Origin: Clostridia bacterium
GTDB lineage: Bacteria > Bacillota > Clostridia > Oscillospirales > CAG-272
Direction: 5' to 3'
Assembly (NCBI GenBank): GCA_017398145.1
Contig: JAFQHD010000007.1
Span: forward strand, 1 to 32,387
DNA: 32,387 nucleotides
Below the pieces are notes generated by a model that ran no database searches, was not told where the DNA came from, and was given only the letters and a program-made list of their open reading frames with translations. Of this stretch, positions 13,606-22,599 are shown one piece after another; the first letter of the stretch is position 1; each line of letters opens with the position of its first letter. The position numbers were made by a program, and so were the translations under genes.

Positions 13606-14947
13606 TCACTTTAAGCCAGTTTCCGTAGTTGACCTTCCAGAAGGCTATGAAGCATTTTAATATCTGGTCACCCTTGAGGCAGATAAATGTTACCACCAAT
13701 GGCCACTTGAACACGTATGCCGACAAAAAGGACATAGGGAGAACTATACACCACATAAATATGGTATCCACCTTGAACACAAAGGCGGTGTCGCCGCCCG
13801 AGCGCACAATACCCGTATGTACCGCGTTTTGATATGCGGTACCGATCACCGTTATCGATAGCACAAGCATAAACTGATTGGATAGCTCGGTTGCGGCAGC
13901 CGATACGTTGTACATTGCATTTATGGGACCGCGCAGAAGGAAGATAAGTGCGCCTGTCACTAAACCGATACCGAGGAAAAGAATCTGAAAGGTTTTTGAA
14001 TAGAGAGGTATACGGGAAAGCTTACGCTCACCTATGGTCTTACCTATCATAACCGCCGTTGCTGTAGCCGAGGCGTAGGTCACAACGGTTATGACCGAGA
14101 ATACCGTGGAGGCTATTGAGTTTGCGGCGATGGCTTCCTTTGTGGTATGACCGAGGATCGCGGTCTGGAGCATCTGGGCAAAGCCCCACAGTACACCCGA
14201 GAAAAATACGGGAGCACCGGTCTTGAAATAGGTTTTAAACAGAGTCTTGTCAAAGGGGATAAGCTCCTTTGACTTGAGCTTGATCTTTTTATCAATGCCG
14301 AATACATATACACATACCACGGTAAGCTCAAGGGCTCTTGCAATAAGCGTTGCATACGCCGCACCCTTGACACCCATAGCGGGACAGCCTAATTTACCGT
14401 AGATCATTATATAGTTCAGTCCGAGGTTAGTAAGCAACGCAAAGGTTGAGCTTGCAAAGCCTATAAGCACCGTTTCCACACTGCGGAGCATCGACAGCAT
14501 TGCCTGCGTGAAGGCAAATATGGGATAGGTAAAGACCATTATCTTAAGGTACATCATACCCTGGTTGATAACATCTGAGTCGTTTGAAAGCAGAGACAGA
14601 ACCCCGTGAGGCATAGTAAAGCATATGGCAAAAAGCACCATAGATACCGCAACAGCTACCTTTGAGGATATTGCTGCCATATTTTTGACACCGTCAATGC
14701 GTCCTTCTCCCCAAGCTCTTGCGCTGAATATCAGAGATCCCTCTACAATGCCTGTAACGGACATCTGAAGCAGATACTGTATCTGGTTGACTAACGCAAC
14801 TCCCGAGAGGGCGTCCTCGCTGTACCGTCCTACCATAACGCTGTCTGTTATGTTTACCAGATAAACTATAACATTCTGCAAGGCTATGGCAAGGGTCAGG
14901 GATATAAAGGTGATATAGAACTTTTTTTGCTTGACTAAAAGTGACAT
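13598..14947 (-). CDS. MATE-family multidrug/metabolite exporter
   Basis: This is a 449-residue integral membrane protein with about twelve hydrophobic segments arranged as two similar halves. The family signature near the N-terminus is visible: VIVYLVNITDSVMVGRYSEDALSGVALVNQI, with an equivalent in the second half (AILGHTTKEAIAANSIASTV). MATE proteins export cationic compounds in exchange for Na+ or H+; the substrate cannot be told from sequence. I chose the ATG at 14947, which has AAGGTG six bases upstream; a GTG three codons earlier would place that site inside the gene. It follows the aconitase-family gene on the same strand, after a terminator, and no strong promoter could be picked out in the short gap. 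Confidence 0.92.
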   Translation of the reverse strand: MSLLVKQKKFYITFISLTLAIALQNVIVYLVNITDSVMVGRYSEDALSGVALVNQIQYLLQMSVTGIVEGSLIFSARAWGEGRIDGVKNMAAISSKVAVAVSMVLFAICFTMPHGVLSLLSNDSDVINQGMMYLKIMVFTYPIFAFTQAMLSMLRSVETVLIGFASSTFALLTNLGLNYIMIYGKLGCPAMGVKGAAYATLIARALELTVVCVYVFGIDKKIKLKSKELIPFDKTLFKTYFKTGAPVFFSGVLWGFAQMLQTAILGHTTKEAIAANSIASTVFSVITVVTYASATATAVMIGKTIGERKLSRIPLYSKTFQILFLGIGLVTGALIFLLRGPINAMYNVSAAATELSNQFMLVLSITVIGTAYQNAVHTGIVRSGGDTAFVFKVDTIFMWCIVLPMSFLSAYVFKWPLVVTFICLKGDQILKCFIAFWKVNYGNWLKVKN

Positions 14948-14984
14948 CAAAAACACCTTCTTTTAGAGGTTAGATAATTTACCC

Positions 14985-15017
14985 AAACAAAATCCTCCCA
15001 TAGGGGAGGTTTTGTTT
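14985..15017 (-). terminator. Terminator of the aconitase-family gene
   Basis: CCTCCC (14994-14999) pairs with GGGAGG (15004-15009), loop ATAG. The stem continues as AAACAAAA with TTTTGTTT around a single bulged T at 14993. On the minus strand the second arm ends in ATTTTGTTT. Confidence 0.75.
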
Positions 15018-15018
15018 G

Positions 15019-17199
15019 TTACATATTAGCCTTATAATAGTTAATGAGACAACCCTTTGCGATGATATCCTTTTCATCGTCGGTGAGGGGAGCCATTTTG
15101 AGTTCAAATTCGGTAGATGTACCGTTAGGAGTGATAGCCCAGGCTTCAAAGGAGAGCTTGCCTTCGGTAACGCCGGACTTAACGCCCTTAACGAGGATGT
15201 AGTCGCCTACCTTGAAGGGAAGCTCCTCACTCTCAAAGAGGAAAGGAAGCATACCCCAGTTGATAAGATTAGAGCGATAACGCTTGGTAGCGTATTCGAT
15301 AGCTATATTTGCAAGACCGCCTAAAACTCTTTGGCAGGAAGCCGCCTGCTCACGGGCAGAACCGTCACCGGGCTTACGTGCGTAAACAACGGAAGCGATC
15401 TCAAGCTCTTCGGGATCAACACCGCAACGCTTTACAGCGTTTGCTACGGTTTCGGAGATCTCACCCTTCTTAAATTCCTTTGCTCTGCCTACGTACTCGG
15501 GATCCTTACGGGAGAGAGCAAAGGTAGAGAGCTTTTCGGGGTTAGAACGGTAAGAGGAGGTTTCCCCTGAGGGGATAAGCTCATCAGTTGTGGTTACGTC
15601 GTCTGTGATAAGGGATGCAACACCGAGAAGGATGTTTTCGGAAAGCTCGGGCTGTGCGGGCCAGTCGGTAATGTTGGGACCGAACTTAAGCTCAGCGGAA
15701 GCGTCTGCCTTGCCGTAGCCGAAGTAGCAGCGGTTGCGGTAAACAGTATCGTCAAAGTGATATTCGGGCGTGGTATAATCAATATCAAGCTCGGTTGCGG
15801 CAGTCACCTTACCGCCGTTGACAGCAGAAGCGGCAATAGAGCGTGCGTCCATAAGTGCAACGAATGCGCTCTGACCGTCACCGGGCTTAGAGCCTTCACG
15901 GTTGGGGAAGTTACGGGTGGTGTGACGAAGTGAAAGTCCCTTGTTGGGAGGAACGTCGCCTGCACCGAAGCAAGGACCGCAGAATGCGGAACGTACAGAA
16001 ACACCACGCTCAAGAAGGGTGGAGATAACGCCGTTCTTTGTAAGCTCAAGGAATACGGGCTGGCTTGCGGGATATGCGGAGAGTGCGAACTCGTCTGCTC
16101 CTACCCAGCCTGTCTTGAGAATATCGCGGGCAGCGCACATATTGTCAAAGGTACCGCCTGCACAGCCTGCGATAACACCCTGAACAGCCTGTACGCGTCC
16201 GTCTGCACCGATCTTTTCGATAAGGTCGTCAAGACCGTTTTCGTGAAGGATATCCTTTGCGTTTGCGTTGAATTCCTTAATAGTATATGCGTTGGAGGGA
16301 TGGAAGGGCAGAGCGATCATACACTCGATCTTGGAAAGATCTACCTCTACCATACCGTCGTAAGCTGCAACCTCGCCGGGAGAGAGCTTCTTAAATGCCT
16401 CGGGACGGTTGTGGAGCTTAAAGTAGTTTTCGGTCTTATCGTCCGTCATCCAGATGGAGGAAAGACAGGTGGTCTCGGTGGTCATAACGTCGATACCGTT
16501 ACGGTATTCCATAGGAAGATTTGCTATACCGTCGCCAACGAACTCCATAACCTTGTTCTTTACAAAGCCGTTTTTAAATACGGCTCCGATGATAGCGATA
16601 GCAACGTCCTGAGGACCTACACCGGGCTTGGGAGCGCCTGTGAGCTTTATCGCAACCACCTCGGGACAGTTGATGTCGTATGTTCTCTTGAGAAGCTGCT
16701 TAACCAGCTCGGGGCCGCCCTCACCGATAGCCATAGTGCCAAGGGCACCGTATCTGGTATGGCTGTCAGAGCCCAGAAGCATTCTGCCGCAGCCGCTCAT
16801 CATCTCACGCATATAGCTGTGGATAACTGCCTGATGGGCGGGAACGTAGATACCGCCGTATTTCTTTGCGGCAGACAGACCGAACATATGGTCATCCTCG
16901 TTTATCGTACCGCCTACGGCGCAGAGGCTGTTGTGACAGTTTGTAAGAACGTAGGGCAGAGGAAACTCGGTGAGTCCGCTTGCTCTTGCCGTCTGGATGA
17001 TACCGACGTATGTAATATCGTGGGATGCCATAGCATCAAACTTTATCTTCAGCTTATTCTCGTCTCCCGAGGTGTTGTGTGCCTGCAGGATAGAGTATGC
17101 CATTGTGTTTTTTCTGGCTTCCTCGTAAGGTATTACGGGAGTGTCTATGACCTCGCAACCGTTACGCAGAAATACCTTTTCGTTTGTCAGCTTTATCAT
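15019..17199 (-). CDS. Aconitase-family hydratase
   Basis: The 726-residue protein belongs to the aconitase/isopropylmalate-isomerase superfamily, whose members interconvert hydroxy-acids by dehydration and rehydration at a [4Fe-4S] cluster. Visible are [14 protein letters not shown], the cysteine segments [14 protein letters not shown] (near residue 360) and [14 protein letters not shown] (near 410), the segment [16 protein letters not shown], and the swivel-domain [10 protein letters not shown]. The cysteine spacing and the segment around CGPCFGAG resemble the 'putative hydratase' (YbhJ-like) branch rather than canonical AcnA (near 890 residues), so citrate may not be the true substrate. 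The start is supported by GGAGG 7 bases upstream. It is transcribed alone from its own promoter and divergently from the SLH deacetylase. Confidence 0.9.
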   Translation of the reverse strand: MIKLTNEKVFLRNGCEVIDTPVIPYEEARKNTMAYSILQAHNTSGDENKLKIKFDAMASHDITYVGIIQTARASGLTEFPLPYVLTNCHNSLCAVGGTINEDDHMFGLSAAKKYGGIYVPAHQAVIHSYMREMMSGCGRMLLGSDSHTRYGALGTMAIGEGGPELVKQLLKRTYDINCPEVVAIKLTGAPKPGVGPQDVAIAIIGAVFKNGFVKNKVMEFVGDGIANLPMEYRNGIDVMTTETTCLSSIWMTDDKTENYFKLHNRPEAFKKLSPGEVAAYDGMVEVDLSKIECMIALPFHPSNAYTIKEFNANAKDILHENGLDDLIEKIGADGRVQAVQGVIAGCAGGTFDNMCAARDILKTGWVGADEFALSAYPASQPVFLELTKNGVISTLLERGVSVRSAFCGPCFGAGDVPPNKGLSLRHTTRNFPNREGSKPGDGQSAFVALMDARSIAASAVNGGKVTAATELDIDYTTPEYHFDDTVYRNRCYFGYGKADASAELKFGPNITDWPAQPELSENILLGVASLITDDVTTTDELIPSGETSSYRSNPEKLSTFALSRKDPEYVGRAKEFKKGEISETVANAVKRCGVDPEELEIASVVYARKPGDGSAREQAASCQRVLGGLANIAIEYATKRYRSNLINWGMLPFLFESEELPFKVGDYILVKGVKSGVTEGKLSFEAWAITPNGTSTEFELKMAPLTDDEKDIIAKGCLINYYKANM

Positions 17200-17234
17200 T
17201 TCTAACCTCCAAAGGGTTTATATTATAATAATGT

Positions 17235-17263
17235 ATTATATCACTCAATCTTTTACCTGTCAA
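17235..17263 (-). promoter_or_regulatory. Sigma-A promoter of the aconitase-family gene
   Basis: On the minus strand, consensus TTGACA (17263-17258) and consensus TATAAT (17240-17235) are 17 bases apart. Confidence 0.85.
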
Positions 17264-17290
17264 CTTGTACAAAATCTTTTTACATTTTAC

Positions 17291-17319
17291 TTGCAATATA
17301 ACGCTAACCGTGGTAAAAT
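17291..17319 (+). promoter_or_regulatory. Sigma-A promoter of the SLH-deacetylase operon
   Basis: TTGCAA (17291-17296) and TAAAAT (17314-17319) are 17 bases apart, with the start codon 22 bases downstream of the -10. Confidence 0.65.
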
Positions 17320-17341
17320 TATCTTATCACAATGGAGTAAT

Positions 17342-18940
17342 ATGATTATGAAAAGAACGGTATCCTTTTTAATGACTTTTATTATGATGATTTCCTCTCT
17401 TTGCCTGCCCGTGTCGGCAAAGAGCTTTGCAGACGTATCGGCGGATGATTGGTTTTATCCCTGTGTTGTCGGTTGTGTGGAAAAGGGTTATATGGTGGGA
17501 ACGTCCGAAAACGCCTTTTCGCCCTATGAGCCTATTACCAGAGCCCAGCTTATGCAGGTTTTATATAACATTTCTGGCGGCAAATCGGAATATTCCCCCT
17601 ACTTTACCGACGTCAAGGAAAACCACTGGTATGCCAAGGCTGTCTGCTGGGCAAAGGAGCAGGGGGTGGGCTACGGAACCTCCGAGGACAAGTTCTCGCC
17701 CCATATGACCCTGACAAGAGAGCAGCTTGCTGTTTTTTATGCAAGATATGCAGAGCTTTTTGGTTTAACTCTTGCCGAAAAGACACCTACTGATTATATC
17801 GACAAGGATGATATCTCAAGTTGGGCGGCAGCGGGTGTTGAAATCGTAAACAACGCTGCTCTTATTACCACCCGTACCGCAGACAGTTTCCTGCCCGGCG
17901 GAACCGTAGCAAGAGCCGAGCTCGCGGGCTCGTTGCTTCGTCTTATGGGTGACTACGAACAGGGTGTTTACGATACATCAAAGCATGTAGAGATTATATA
18001 TAACGATATTTCAAGCGCCGTACTTGAGGTCGGTGCTGTGATTTGTGTCAAGCCTACGGTTTGGCCCGTTGATGTGCCGGATACAAGGGTAAGCTTCAGC
18101 TCTTCAAACTCCAATGTTGCAAAGGTAGATGCATCCGGTAAGGTGACGGCAGTATCCAAGGGTAAGGCTTATATCACGGCTCGTAGCCTTGACGACGGAC
18201 ACAAGGCGGTAACGGTTATAACCGTTAATCCCAAGCCTGTGAACGGCGTACTTCCCAAGGCTGCGGTACAGACTCTTACAAGCAACTATAATGTTACGAT
18301 CAAGCCTATAGGCAGATATATAGACCCCAACAAGCCTATGGTTGCCATTACCTATGACGACGGCCCCAGACCCAAGTCTACCAACCGTATTCTCGATTGT
18401 CTTGAAAAGTATGATTCTGCCGCAACCTTCTTTGAGCTCGGTTATCTTGCAAAAGCATATCCCGACTGTATCCGCCGTGAGGTGGAGCTCGGATGTGAGG
18501 TGGCAAATCACTCCTGGGATCATCCCAATCTTGCTACCCTTTCGGGCAGCGGTGTTGCAAATCAGATAAACTCCACAAGCAACACCATATTCAACATCTG
18601 CGGAGTCAAGCCCAAGCTGCTTCGTCCCCCTTACGGCTCCTATAACTCTACCGTAAGAAACAACGCAGGTCTGCCTCTTATCATATGGTCTATAGACACC
18701 CTTGACTGGAAGTACCGCGATGCCTCCTACGTTACCTCGGTGATTAAGAATCAGGTCACCGACGGCTCTGTTATACTTATGCATTCAATTTACGATTCTA
18801 CCGCTGCGGCAACAGAGGCTATAGTTCCCTGGCTCATTTCCCGCGGTTATCAGCTTGTAACAGTTTCCGAGCTTGCAGAAGCAAGAGGTATAAAACTGCA
18901 GAACGGAGCAAGTTATCATTCATTTTATAAGAATAAATAA
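17342..18940 (+). CDS. SLH-anchored polysaccharide (peptidoglycan) deacetylase
   Basis: The 532-residue protein begins with a signal peptide (MIMKRTVSFLMTF, cut near AKS). Three SLH repeats follow (about 28-70, 88-135, 150-202), then a Big_2-type Ig domain (about 215-298) and a NodB deacetylase domain (about 330-520). All five NodB motifs are present: T-Y-D-D-G-P (336-341), H390-S-W-D-H394, R428-P-P-Y-G, D452-T-L-D-W and L-M-H481, so a metal-dependent active site looks intact. Such enzymes remove acetyl groups from wall glycans, often giving lysozyme resistance. The start has GGAG 4 bases upstream; an open frame extends 200 bases further upstream across the promoter but is not supported. It is the first gene of a four-gene run. 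Confidence 0.92.
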   Translation: MIMKRTVSFLMTFIMMISSLCLPVSAKSFADVSADDWFYPCVVGCVEKGYMVGTSENAFSPYEPITRAQLMQVLYNISGGKSEYSPYFTDVKENHWYAKAVCWAKEQGVGYGTSEDKFSPHMTLTREQLAVFYARYAELFGLTLAEKTPTDYIDKDDISSWAAAGVEIVNNAALITTRTADSFLPGGTVARAELAGSLLRLMGDYEQGVYDTSKHVEIIYNDISSAVLEVGAVICVKPTVWPVDVPDTRVSFSSSNSNVAKVDASGKVTAVSKGKAYITARSLDDGHKAVTVITVNPKPVNGVLPKAAVQTLTSNYNVTIKPIGRYIDPNKPMVAITYDDGPRPKSTNRILDCLEKYDSAATFFELGYLAKAYPDCIRREVELGCEVANHSWDHPNLATLSGSGVANQINSTSNTIFNICGVKPKLLRPPYGSYNSTVRNNAGLPLIIWSIDTLDWKYRDASYVTSVIKNQVTDGSVILMHSIYDSTAAATEAIVPWLISRGYQLVTVSELAEARGIKLQNGASYHSFYKNK

Positions 18941-18943
18941 TCT

Positions 18944-20242
18944 ATGATAAAGAAAAACTCACTACACACGGTTATGATAACCGATATAAATAATCTCGGC
19001 TATGGTATATGCCGTATTGAAGGTATAGTCACCTTTGTTCAGGGCGGTGTTACCGGAGACGAGCTTGAGATAAAGATAATCAAGGCGGCAAAGGACTATC
19101 TTGTTGCACGTATCGAGAAAGTAATCAACTCCTCTCCTTACCGTATTGAATCTCTCTGTTCTGTTTCAAAGACCTGTGGCGGCTGTGTCTACCGTCATAT
19201 TACCTATGACCACGAAAAACAGCTTAAGCGCAGCTACGTGGAAAACGCCTTCCGAAAGGCGGGAGTTTCTGTCACCGTAGCAGAGGTTATGTCTAACAAC
19301 AAGACTGAGGGCTACCGTAACAAAGTGCAGTACCCCGTAGGTACAGACGGAAAGATAGGTTACTATAAGCCCAAGACCCACGATATAATCGAGTGTGATA
19401 ACTGTATTCTCGAAGCTCCCCTACTCTACAATATCAAGAAATATATTTCCGATTTTATAAAAGAAAAAAAGATTGACTGCTTAAGACATATATACCTTCG
19501 CTGCGGTATCGCAACAGACGAAGTTATGGTCTGTCTCGTATCGTCAAAAAGAAGCTTTACTCATCTGGACACACTCTGTGATGAAGTTTGTGAAAAGTTC
19601 CCCGAGGTCAAGTGTTTTGCGCTTAATCTCAATGATAAGGATACAAATGTTATTTTAGGTAAAGAAACATTTATCCTTCGCGGAAATCCCTATATCGAGG
19701 ACGAGCTCCTCGGTTGCCGTTTCCGTATTTCTCCCCAGTCATTTTATCAGGTCAACCACGATATGACCGAGCTTCTTTATTCCAAAGTTATAGATCTTTG
19801 CGACTTAAAGAAGGGTCAGAGCTTTATCGACTTATACTGCGGATGCGGTACTATAGGTTTGTGTGTTGCAAGTAAGACAAAGACCGCAAATATGTTCGGT
19901 GTGGAGATAATCCCCCAGGCTGTGGAGAACGCCAAGGTCAACGCAGAGCTTAACGGCATTGAAAACGCAGAATTTCTCTGCGGAGATGCTTCTGATGCAC
20001 CGCTTCATAAATGCGACTGCGTTATAGTAGACCCGCCGAGAAAGGGACTTACTCCAAAGCTTATAGACGAGCTGGCTTCGGCAGAGGTCGAGAAGATCGT
20101 ATACGTTTCTTGCAATCCCGATACCCTTGCTCGAGACGTTGCGGGATTTATAGAAAAGGGCTATAAGCCTTCTACAGTATATCCCTATGACCTCTTCCCG
20201 AGAACAGGTCATGTGGAGAATATTGTTTGTCTTTGCAAGTGA
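18944..20242 (+). CDS. rlmCD: 23S rRNA (uracil-5-)-methyltransferase, RlmCD/RlmD type
   Basis: This 432-residue enzyme methylates C5 of uridines in 23S rRNA with S-adenosylmethionine. It has an N-terminal TRAM domain (residues about 8-62), an iron-sulfur cysteine set (C...C-G-G-C-V-Y near 72-82 with a later C in DNCIL), and the Rossmann methyltransferase domain with DLYCGCGTIGLCVAS. The catalytic segments are VDPPRKGL and YVSCNPDTLARD, whose Cys is the nucleophile. In Firmicutes one such enzyme often modifies both U747 and U1939, hence the symbol, which is tentative. The ATG is 3 bases after the deacetylase stop and has no clear Shine-Dalgarno site, so coupling with the upstream gene is likely. 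Confidence 0.92.
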   Translation: MIKKNSLHTVMITDINNLGYGICRIEGIVTFVQGGVTGDELEIKIIKAAKDYLVARIEKVINSSPYRIESLCSVSKTCGGCVYRHITYDHEKQLKRSYVENAFRKAGVSVTVAEVMSNNKTEGYRNKVQYPVGTDGKIGYYKPKTHDIIECDNCILEAPLLYNIKKYISDFIKEKKIDCLRHIYLRCGIATDEVMVCLVSSKRSFTHLDTLCDEVCEKFPEVKCFALNLNDKDTNVILGKETFILRGNPYIEDELLGCRFRISPQSFYQVNHDMTELLYSKVIDLCDLKKGQSFIDLYCGCGTIGLCVASKTKTANMFGVEIIPQAVENAKVNAELNGIENAEFLCGDASDAPLHKCDCVIVDPPRKGLTPKLIDELASAEVEKIVYVSCNPDTLARDVAGFIEKGYKPSTVYPYDLFPRTGHVENIVCLCK

Positions 20243-20260
20243 TATTGAGAGGAAAATAAT

Positions 20261-20488
20261 ATGAAAGATACAAAAATTTGTCCTAAATGTAAGTCTTTTG
20301 ATATAGTCAGGATCGACGGATACTCCGGAGCTTACGGCACAGGCAATAATGTAATGGTCGGTAATTCTATTTTTTCTGCCGTCAATGTAAACAGATACAT
20401 TTGCTGTAACTGCGGTTTTACCGAGGAATGGATAGACGAAAATGATTTAGAAAAAATCAAAAACAGTAAAAAAGCAAAACGCAACTGA
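20261..20488 (+). CDS. Small zinc-ribbon protein
   Basis: This 75-residue protein carries two cysteine knuckles, C-P-K-C near the N-terminus and C-C-N-C-G near residue 48, about 40 residues apart: a zinc ribbon. The stretch between them is rich in Gly, Asn and Val (VMVGNSIFSAVNVNRY), and the C-terminus is basic (KNSKKAKRN). I do not recognise a named family; a nucleic-acid-binding or adaptor role is possible. GAGAGG lies about 8 bases before the ATG. It sits between rlmCD (18 bases upstream) and a PfkB kinase (20 bases downstream), in the same direction, and so is probably in the same transcript. Confidence 0.8.
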   Translation: MKDTKICPKCKSFDIVRIDGYSGAYGTGNNVMVGNSIFSAVNVNRYICCNCGFTEEWIDENDLEKIKNSKKAKRN

Positions 20489-20508
20489 TATAGAAAGCGA
20501 GAAAATAT

Positions 20509-21525
20509 ATGAACAACGGAATCATACTCGCCGGCAATATGCTGGTTGATGCATTAAAGGATATCGACGTATATCCCGCACATTCTAATTTAACTTCTAT
20601 TCGCAGTGTGCGTAAGGCCATAGGCGGTCTTGTGTGTAACTGCGGTCTTGACCTTGCTATCCTTGACCCCGATATGCCTGTTCGTGTTATGGGTGTTATC
20701 GGTAAGGATGACAACGGCAGACTGATTGAAGATACCTTTGCAAAGTATGCTAATATAGATACAAGCGGTATCCGTTATTCGGGCGAGACCTCCTTTACCG
20801 ACGTTATGTGTGATACTACCAACGCTACACGTACATTTTTTACATATCGCGGTTCGGCATCCGAGTTCGGTCCCGAGGATTTTGATTTTGATAAGATAAA
20901 GGGCGATATACTCCACGCAGGATATATCCTTCTTCTTGATACAATGGACGAAACTGACCCAGAATACGGCACCAAGATGGCAAGAGTTCTTCACGATGCT
21001 CAGGCTCACGGAATAAAGACCTCTATTGACGTTGTAAGCGAGGAGGGGGATCGCTTTGCACGTCTTGTTTCTCCTGCTCTTAAATATACCGATTATTGCA
21101 TCATAAACGAAAACGAGGCTCAGCGTATTACAGGTGTAGAGCTTATCCGTGATGGTAAGGTTGCCGAAGAAAATATTGAGGCAGCTTGCAACGCCCTCTT
21201 TGATATCGGTGTAGGACAGTGGGTGGTTATCCATTCAAGAGCCGCAGCCTGGGGTAAGACCAAGGACGGTAATATCGAAAAGGTTTCTTCCATTAATATA
21301 CCTAAGTCCATGATCAAGGGAACTACCGGTGCAGGCGATGCCTTTGCTTCGGGTGTGCTTCTCGGAGCATACAGAGAAATGAGCTTAAAGGATGCTATGA
21401 TCCTCGGTACAGCCACCGCAAACTCCTCTATCCTTGAGTCGGGTGCCTCCGACGGTATTATGAGCTATGATAAGACTATGGAGTTTTATCATAATGCGCT
21501 TGAACAGTATGGGGAGATGGAGTAA
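20509..21525 (+). CDS. PfkB-family carbohydrate kinase
   Basis: The 338-residue protein is a ribokinase-like sugar or nucleoside kinase. The N-terminal signature is KAIGGLVCNCGLDLA (the GG...N substrate-side motif). The C-terminal ATP/anion-hole motif GTTGAGDAFASGVLLG contains the catalytic Asp, and the INENEAQRITG segment is typical of the family. The substrate cannot be fixed from sequence; neighbours (rRNA methyltransferase, deacetylase) give no clue. The ribosome binding site is weak (GCGAG about 8 bases upstream), consistent with expression as the last gene of the run. It is followed within 3 bases by a MITE-like repeat whose hairpin may serve as its terminator. Confidence 0.9.
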   Translation: MNNGIILAGNMLVDALKDIDVYPAHSNLTSIRSVRKAIGGLVCNCGLDLAILDPDMPVRVMGVIGKDDNGRLIEDTFAKYANIDTSGIRYSGETSFTDVMCDTTNATRTFFTYRGSASEFGPEDFDFDKIKGDILHAGYILLLDTMDETDPEYGTKMARVLHDAQAHGIKTSIDVVSEEGDRFARLVSPALKYTDYCIINENEAQRITGVELIRDGKVAEENIEAACNALFDIGVGQWVVIHSRAAAWGKTKDGNIEKVSSINIPKSMIKGTTGAGDAFASGVLLGAYREMSLKDAMILGTATANSSILESGASDGIMSYDKTMEFYHNALEQYGEME

Positions 21526-21528
21526 ACG

Positions 21529-21750
21529 AATGCAGAGTGCAGAATGCAGAGTGCAGAATTAAGGTTGAAAACAGTTGCTTTGGCAACTGTTTTCTGCATT
21601 TGTTTGACAGGTATTGTATGGTGAAAGTGTTTTTGAAATAATGCAAGTGATTTGCGGTTGTACGATTATCAATATGATTAAATGGAATTTTTGACACTTG
21701 AGTGTCAAAAATCACCATAATTCTGCATTCTGCACTCTGCATTCTGCATT
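21529..21750. repeat. MITE-like element with heptad terminal inverted repeats (copy B)
   Basis: This 222-base element has 37-base imperfect terminal inverted repeats (21529-21565 and 21714-21750, 4 mismatches), each made of alternating heptads TGCAGAG and TGCAGAA followed by TTAAGG or its match. Inside are the family hairpin GAAAACAGTTGC-TTTG-GCAACTGTTTTC (21567-21594) and a second hairpin, TTTTTGACAC (21688-21697) with GTGTCAAAAA (21702-21711). It encodes no protein. It lies between the PfkB kinase and the rplJ promoter. The only remaining part of this 449-base gap is the rplJ promoter and leader. Confidence 0.75.
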
Positions 21751-21794
21751 TTGGAGAAAAATCTCAACTTTTCTGATTTTTTTGAAATTTCCTC

Positions 21795-21823
21795 TTGACA
21801 AACGACTTAAGTTATGCTATTAT
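21795..21823 (+). promoter_or_regulatory. Sigma-A promoter of rplJL
   Basis: Consensus TTGACA (21795-21800) and TATTAT (21818-21823) are 17 bases apart. Transcription should start near 21830. Confidence 0.85.
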
Positions 21824-21829
21824 ATTCAA

Positions 21830-21956
21830 GCTATCCAAAGACAGCAGGTTTAAAAGTAAAATGTCCTGCCGAGGAAAGAGTTTCAAATATTATGATTTGT
21901 TGACTTTCTATCGGTTGGTATGTTTTCTTTAGCCGATGAAAGTCTTTTATTATTTT
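21830..21956 (+). promoter_or_regulatory. Ribosomal protein L10 leader (autoregulatory mRNA)
   Basis: The leader contains ACAGCAGG (21841-21848) and CCTGCCGAGG (21865-21874), the paired arms and kink-turn-like part known from the L10 leader family in Firmicutes. Free L10-(L12)4 binds there and favours termination at the downstream hairpin, so ribosomal protein supply controls its own operon. Confidence 0.85.
21902..21956 (+). terminator. Attenuator terminator of the L10 leader
   Basis: GACTTTC-T-ATCGGTT (21902-21916) pairs with AGCCGATGAAAGTC (21931-21944), with one bulge and one G-T pair, and is followed by TTTTATTATTTT (21945-21956). The AGGAGGTG ribosome binding site starts 3 bases after the T-tract. 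Confidence 0.85.
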
Positions 21957-21974
21957 CAGGAGGTGAAAAAGAAC

Positions 21975-22526
21975 ATGCCTAGCGCAAAAATCTTAGCTAA
22001 AAAGCAGAACGATGTAGCAGTTCTCGCAGAAAAGGTTAAAAACGCAACCGCAGGTGTTCTGGTAAACTATCAGGGTATTACCGTTGATGACGATACCAAG
22101 CTTCGTGCAGAGATGCGCGCTGCAGGTGTAGACTACAAGGTTTACAAGAACAGCATTACCGGTCGTGCATGCGAGGAAGCAGGCTACGGTGAAATGAAGC
22201 AGTACCTTGAGGGTATGACAGCTTTTGCAGTTAGCGCGGAAGATCCCGTTGCAGCAGCAAAGATCCTTAAGAAGTACGCAGACAAGATCGAAACCTTCGA
22301 AATCAAGGCAGGTTTCATTGATAATGGCGTTATCGACGCAGCAGCAGTAAATGCGCTTGCTGATATTCCTTCAAGAGAAGGCCTTATCTGCAAGTTGCTG
22401 GGAAGCATCCAGTCTCCTCTTTACAAGCTCGCATATGGTCTCCAGGCTATTATCGACAAGAGCGGCGAGGAAGTTCCCGCAGCAGCAGAAGAAGCTCCCG
22501 CAGAGGAAGCTCCTGCAGCAGAGTGA
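21975..22526 (+). CDS. rplJ: 50S ribosomal protein L10
   Basis: L10 is the base of the ribosomal stalk and anchors L7/L12 dimers through its C-terminal helix. At 183 residues the protein is close to family length. The N-terminal KNATAGVLVNYQGITVDDDTKLRAEMRAAG and KVYKNSITGRACEEAG are typical, and an Ala/Glu-rich tail (EEAPAEEAPAAE) extends beyond the stalk-binding helix. The ATG at 21975 has AGGAGGTG 8 bases upstream; the in-frame ATG at 21936 lies inside the attenuator hairpin and is rejected. rplL follows 73 bases downstream, but rplK/rplA upstream and rpoB downstream, the usual neighbours, are missing. Confidence 0.97.
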   Translation: MPSAKILAKKQNDVAVLAEKVKNATAGVLVNYQGITVDDDTKLRAEMRAAGVDYKVYKNSITGRACEEAGYGEMKQYLEGMTAFAVSAEDPVAAAKILKKYADKIETFEIKAGFIDNGVIDAAAVNALADIPSREGLICKLLGSIQSPLYKLAYGLQAIIDKSGEEVPAAAEEAPAEEAPAAE

Positions 22527-22599
22527 GTGGCAGCTCATTTATAATTTTGCCACAGCTAACTAACTTAAAAAATTTATCTTATTATTGGAGGATTTAAAA

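Noticed and set aside
14948..14956. GTG start three codons upstream for the MATE gene
   Set aside because: It would place the AAGGTG ribosome binding site inside the coding region; the ATG at 14947 is correctly spaced.
15019..17205. Long open frames opposite the aconitase, htpG and nrdD genes
   Set aside because: They are shadows of strongly biased codon use on the other strand; their predicted proteins show no family motif and have no ribosome binding sites.
17141..17341. Extra N-terminal residues on the deacetylase
   Set aside because: This open frame crosses both divergent promoters, lacks a ribosome binding site and would precede the signal peptide.
21936..21974. Earlier ATG for rplJ
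   Set aside because: It lies in the attenuator hairpin and lacks a ribosome binding site, while the ATG at 21975 has AGGAGGTG and the conserved N-terminus.
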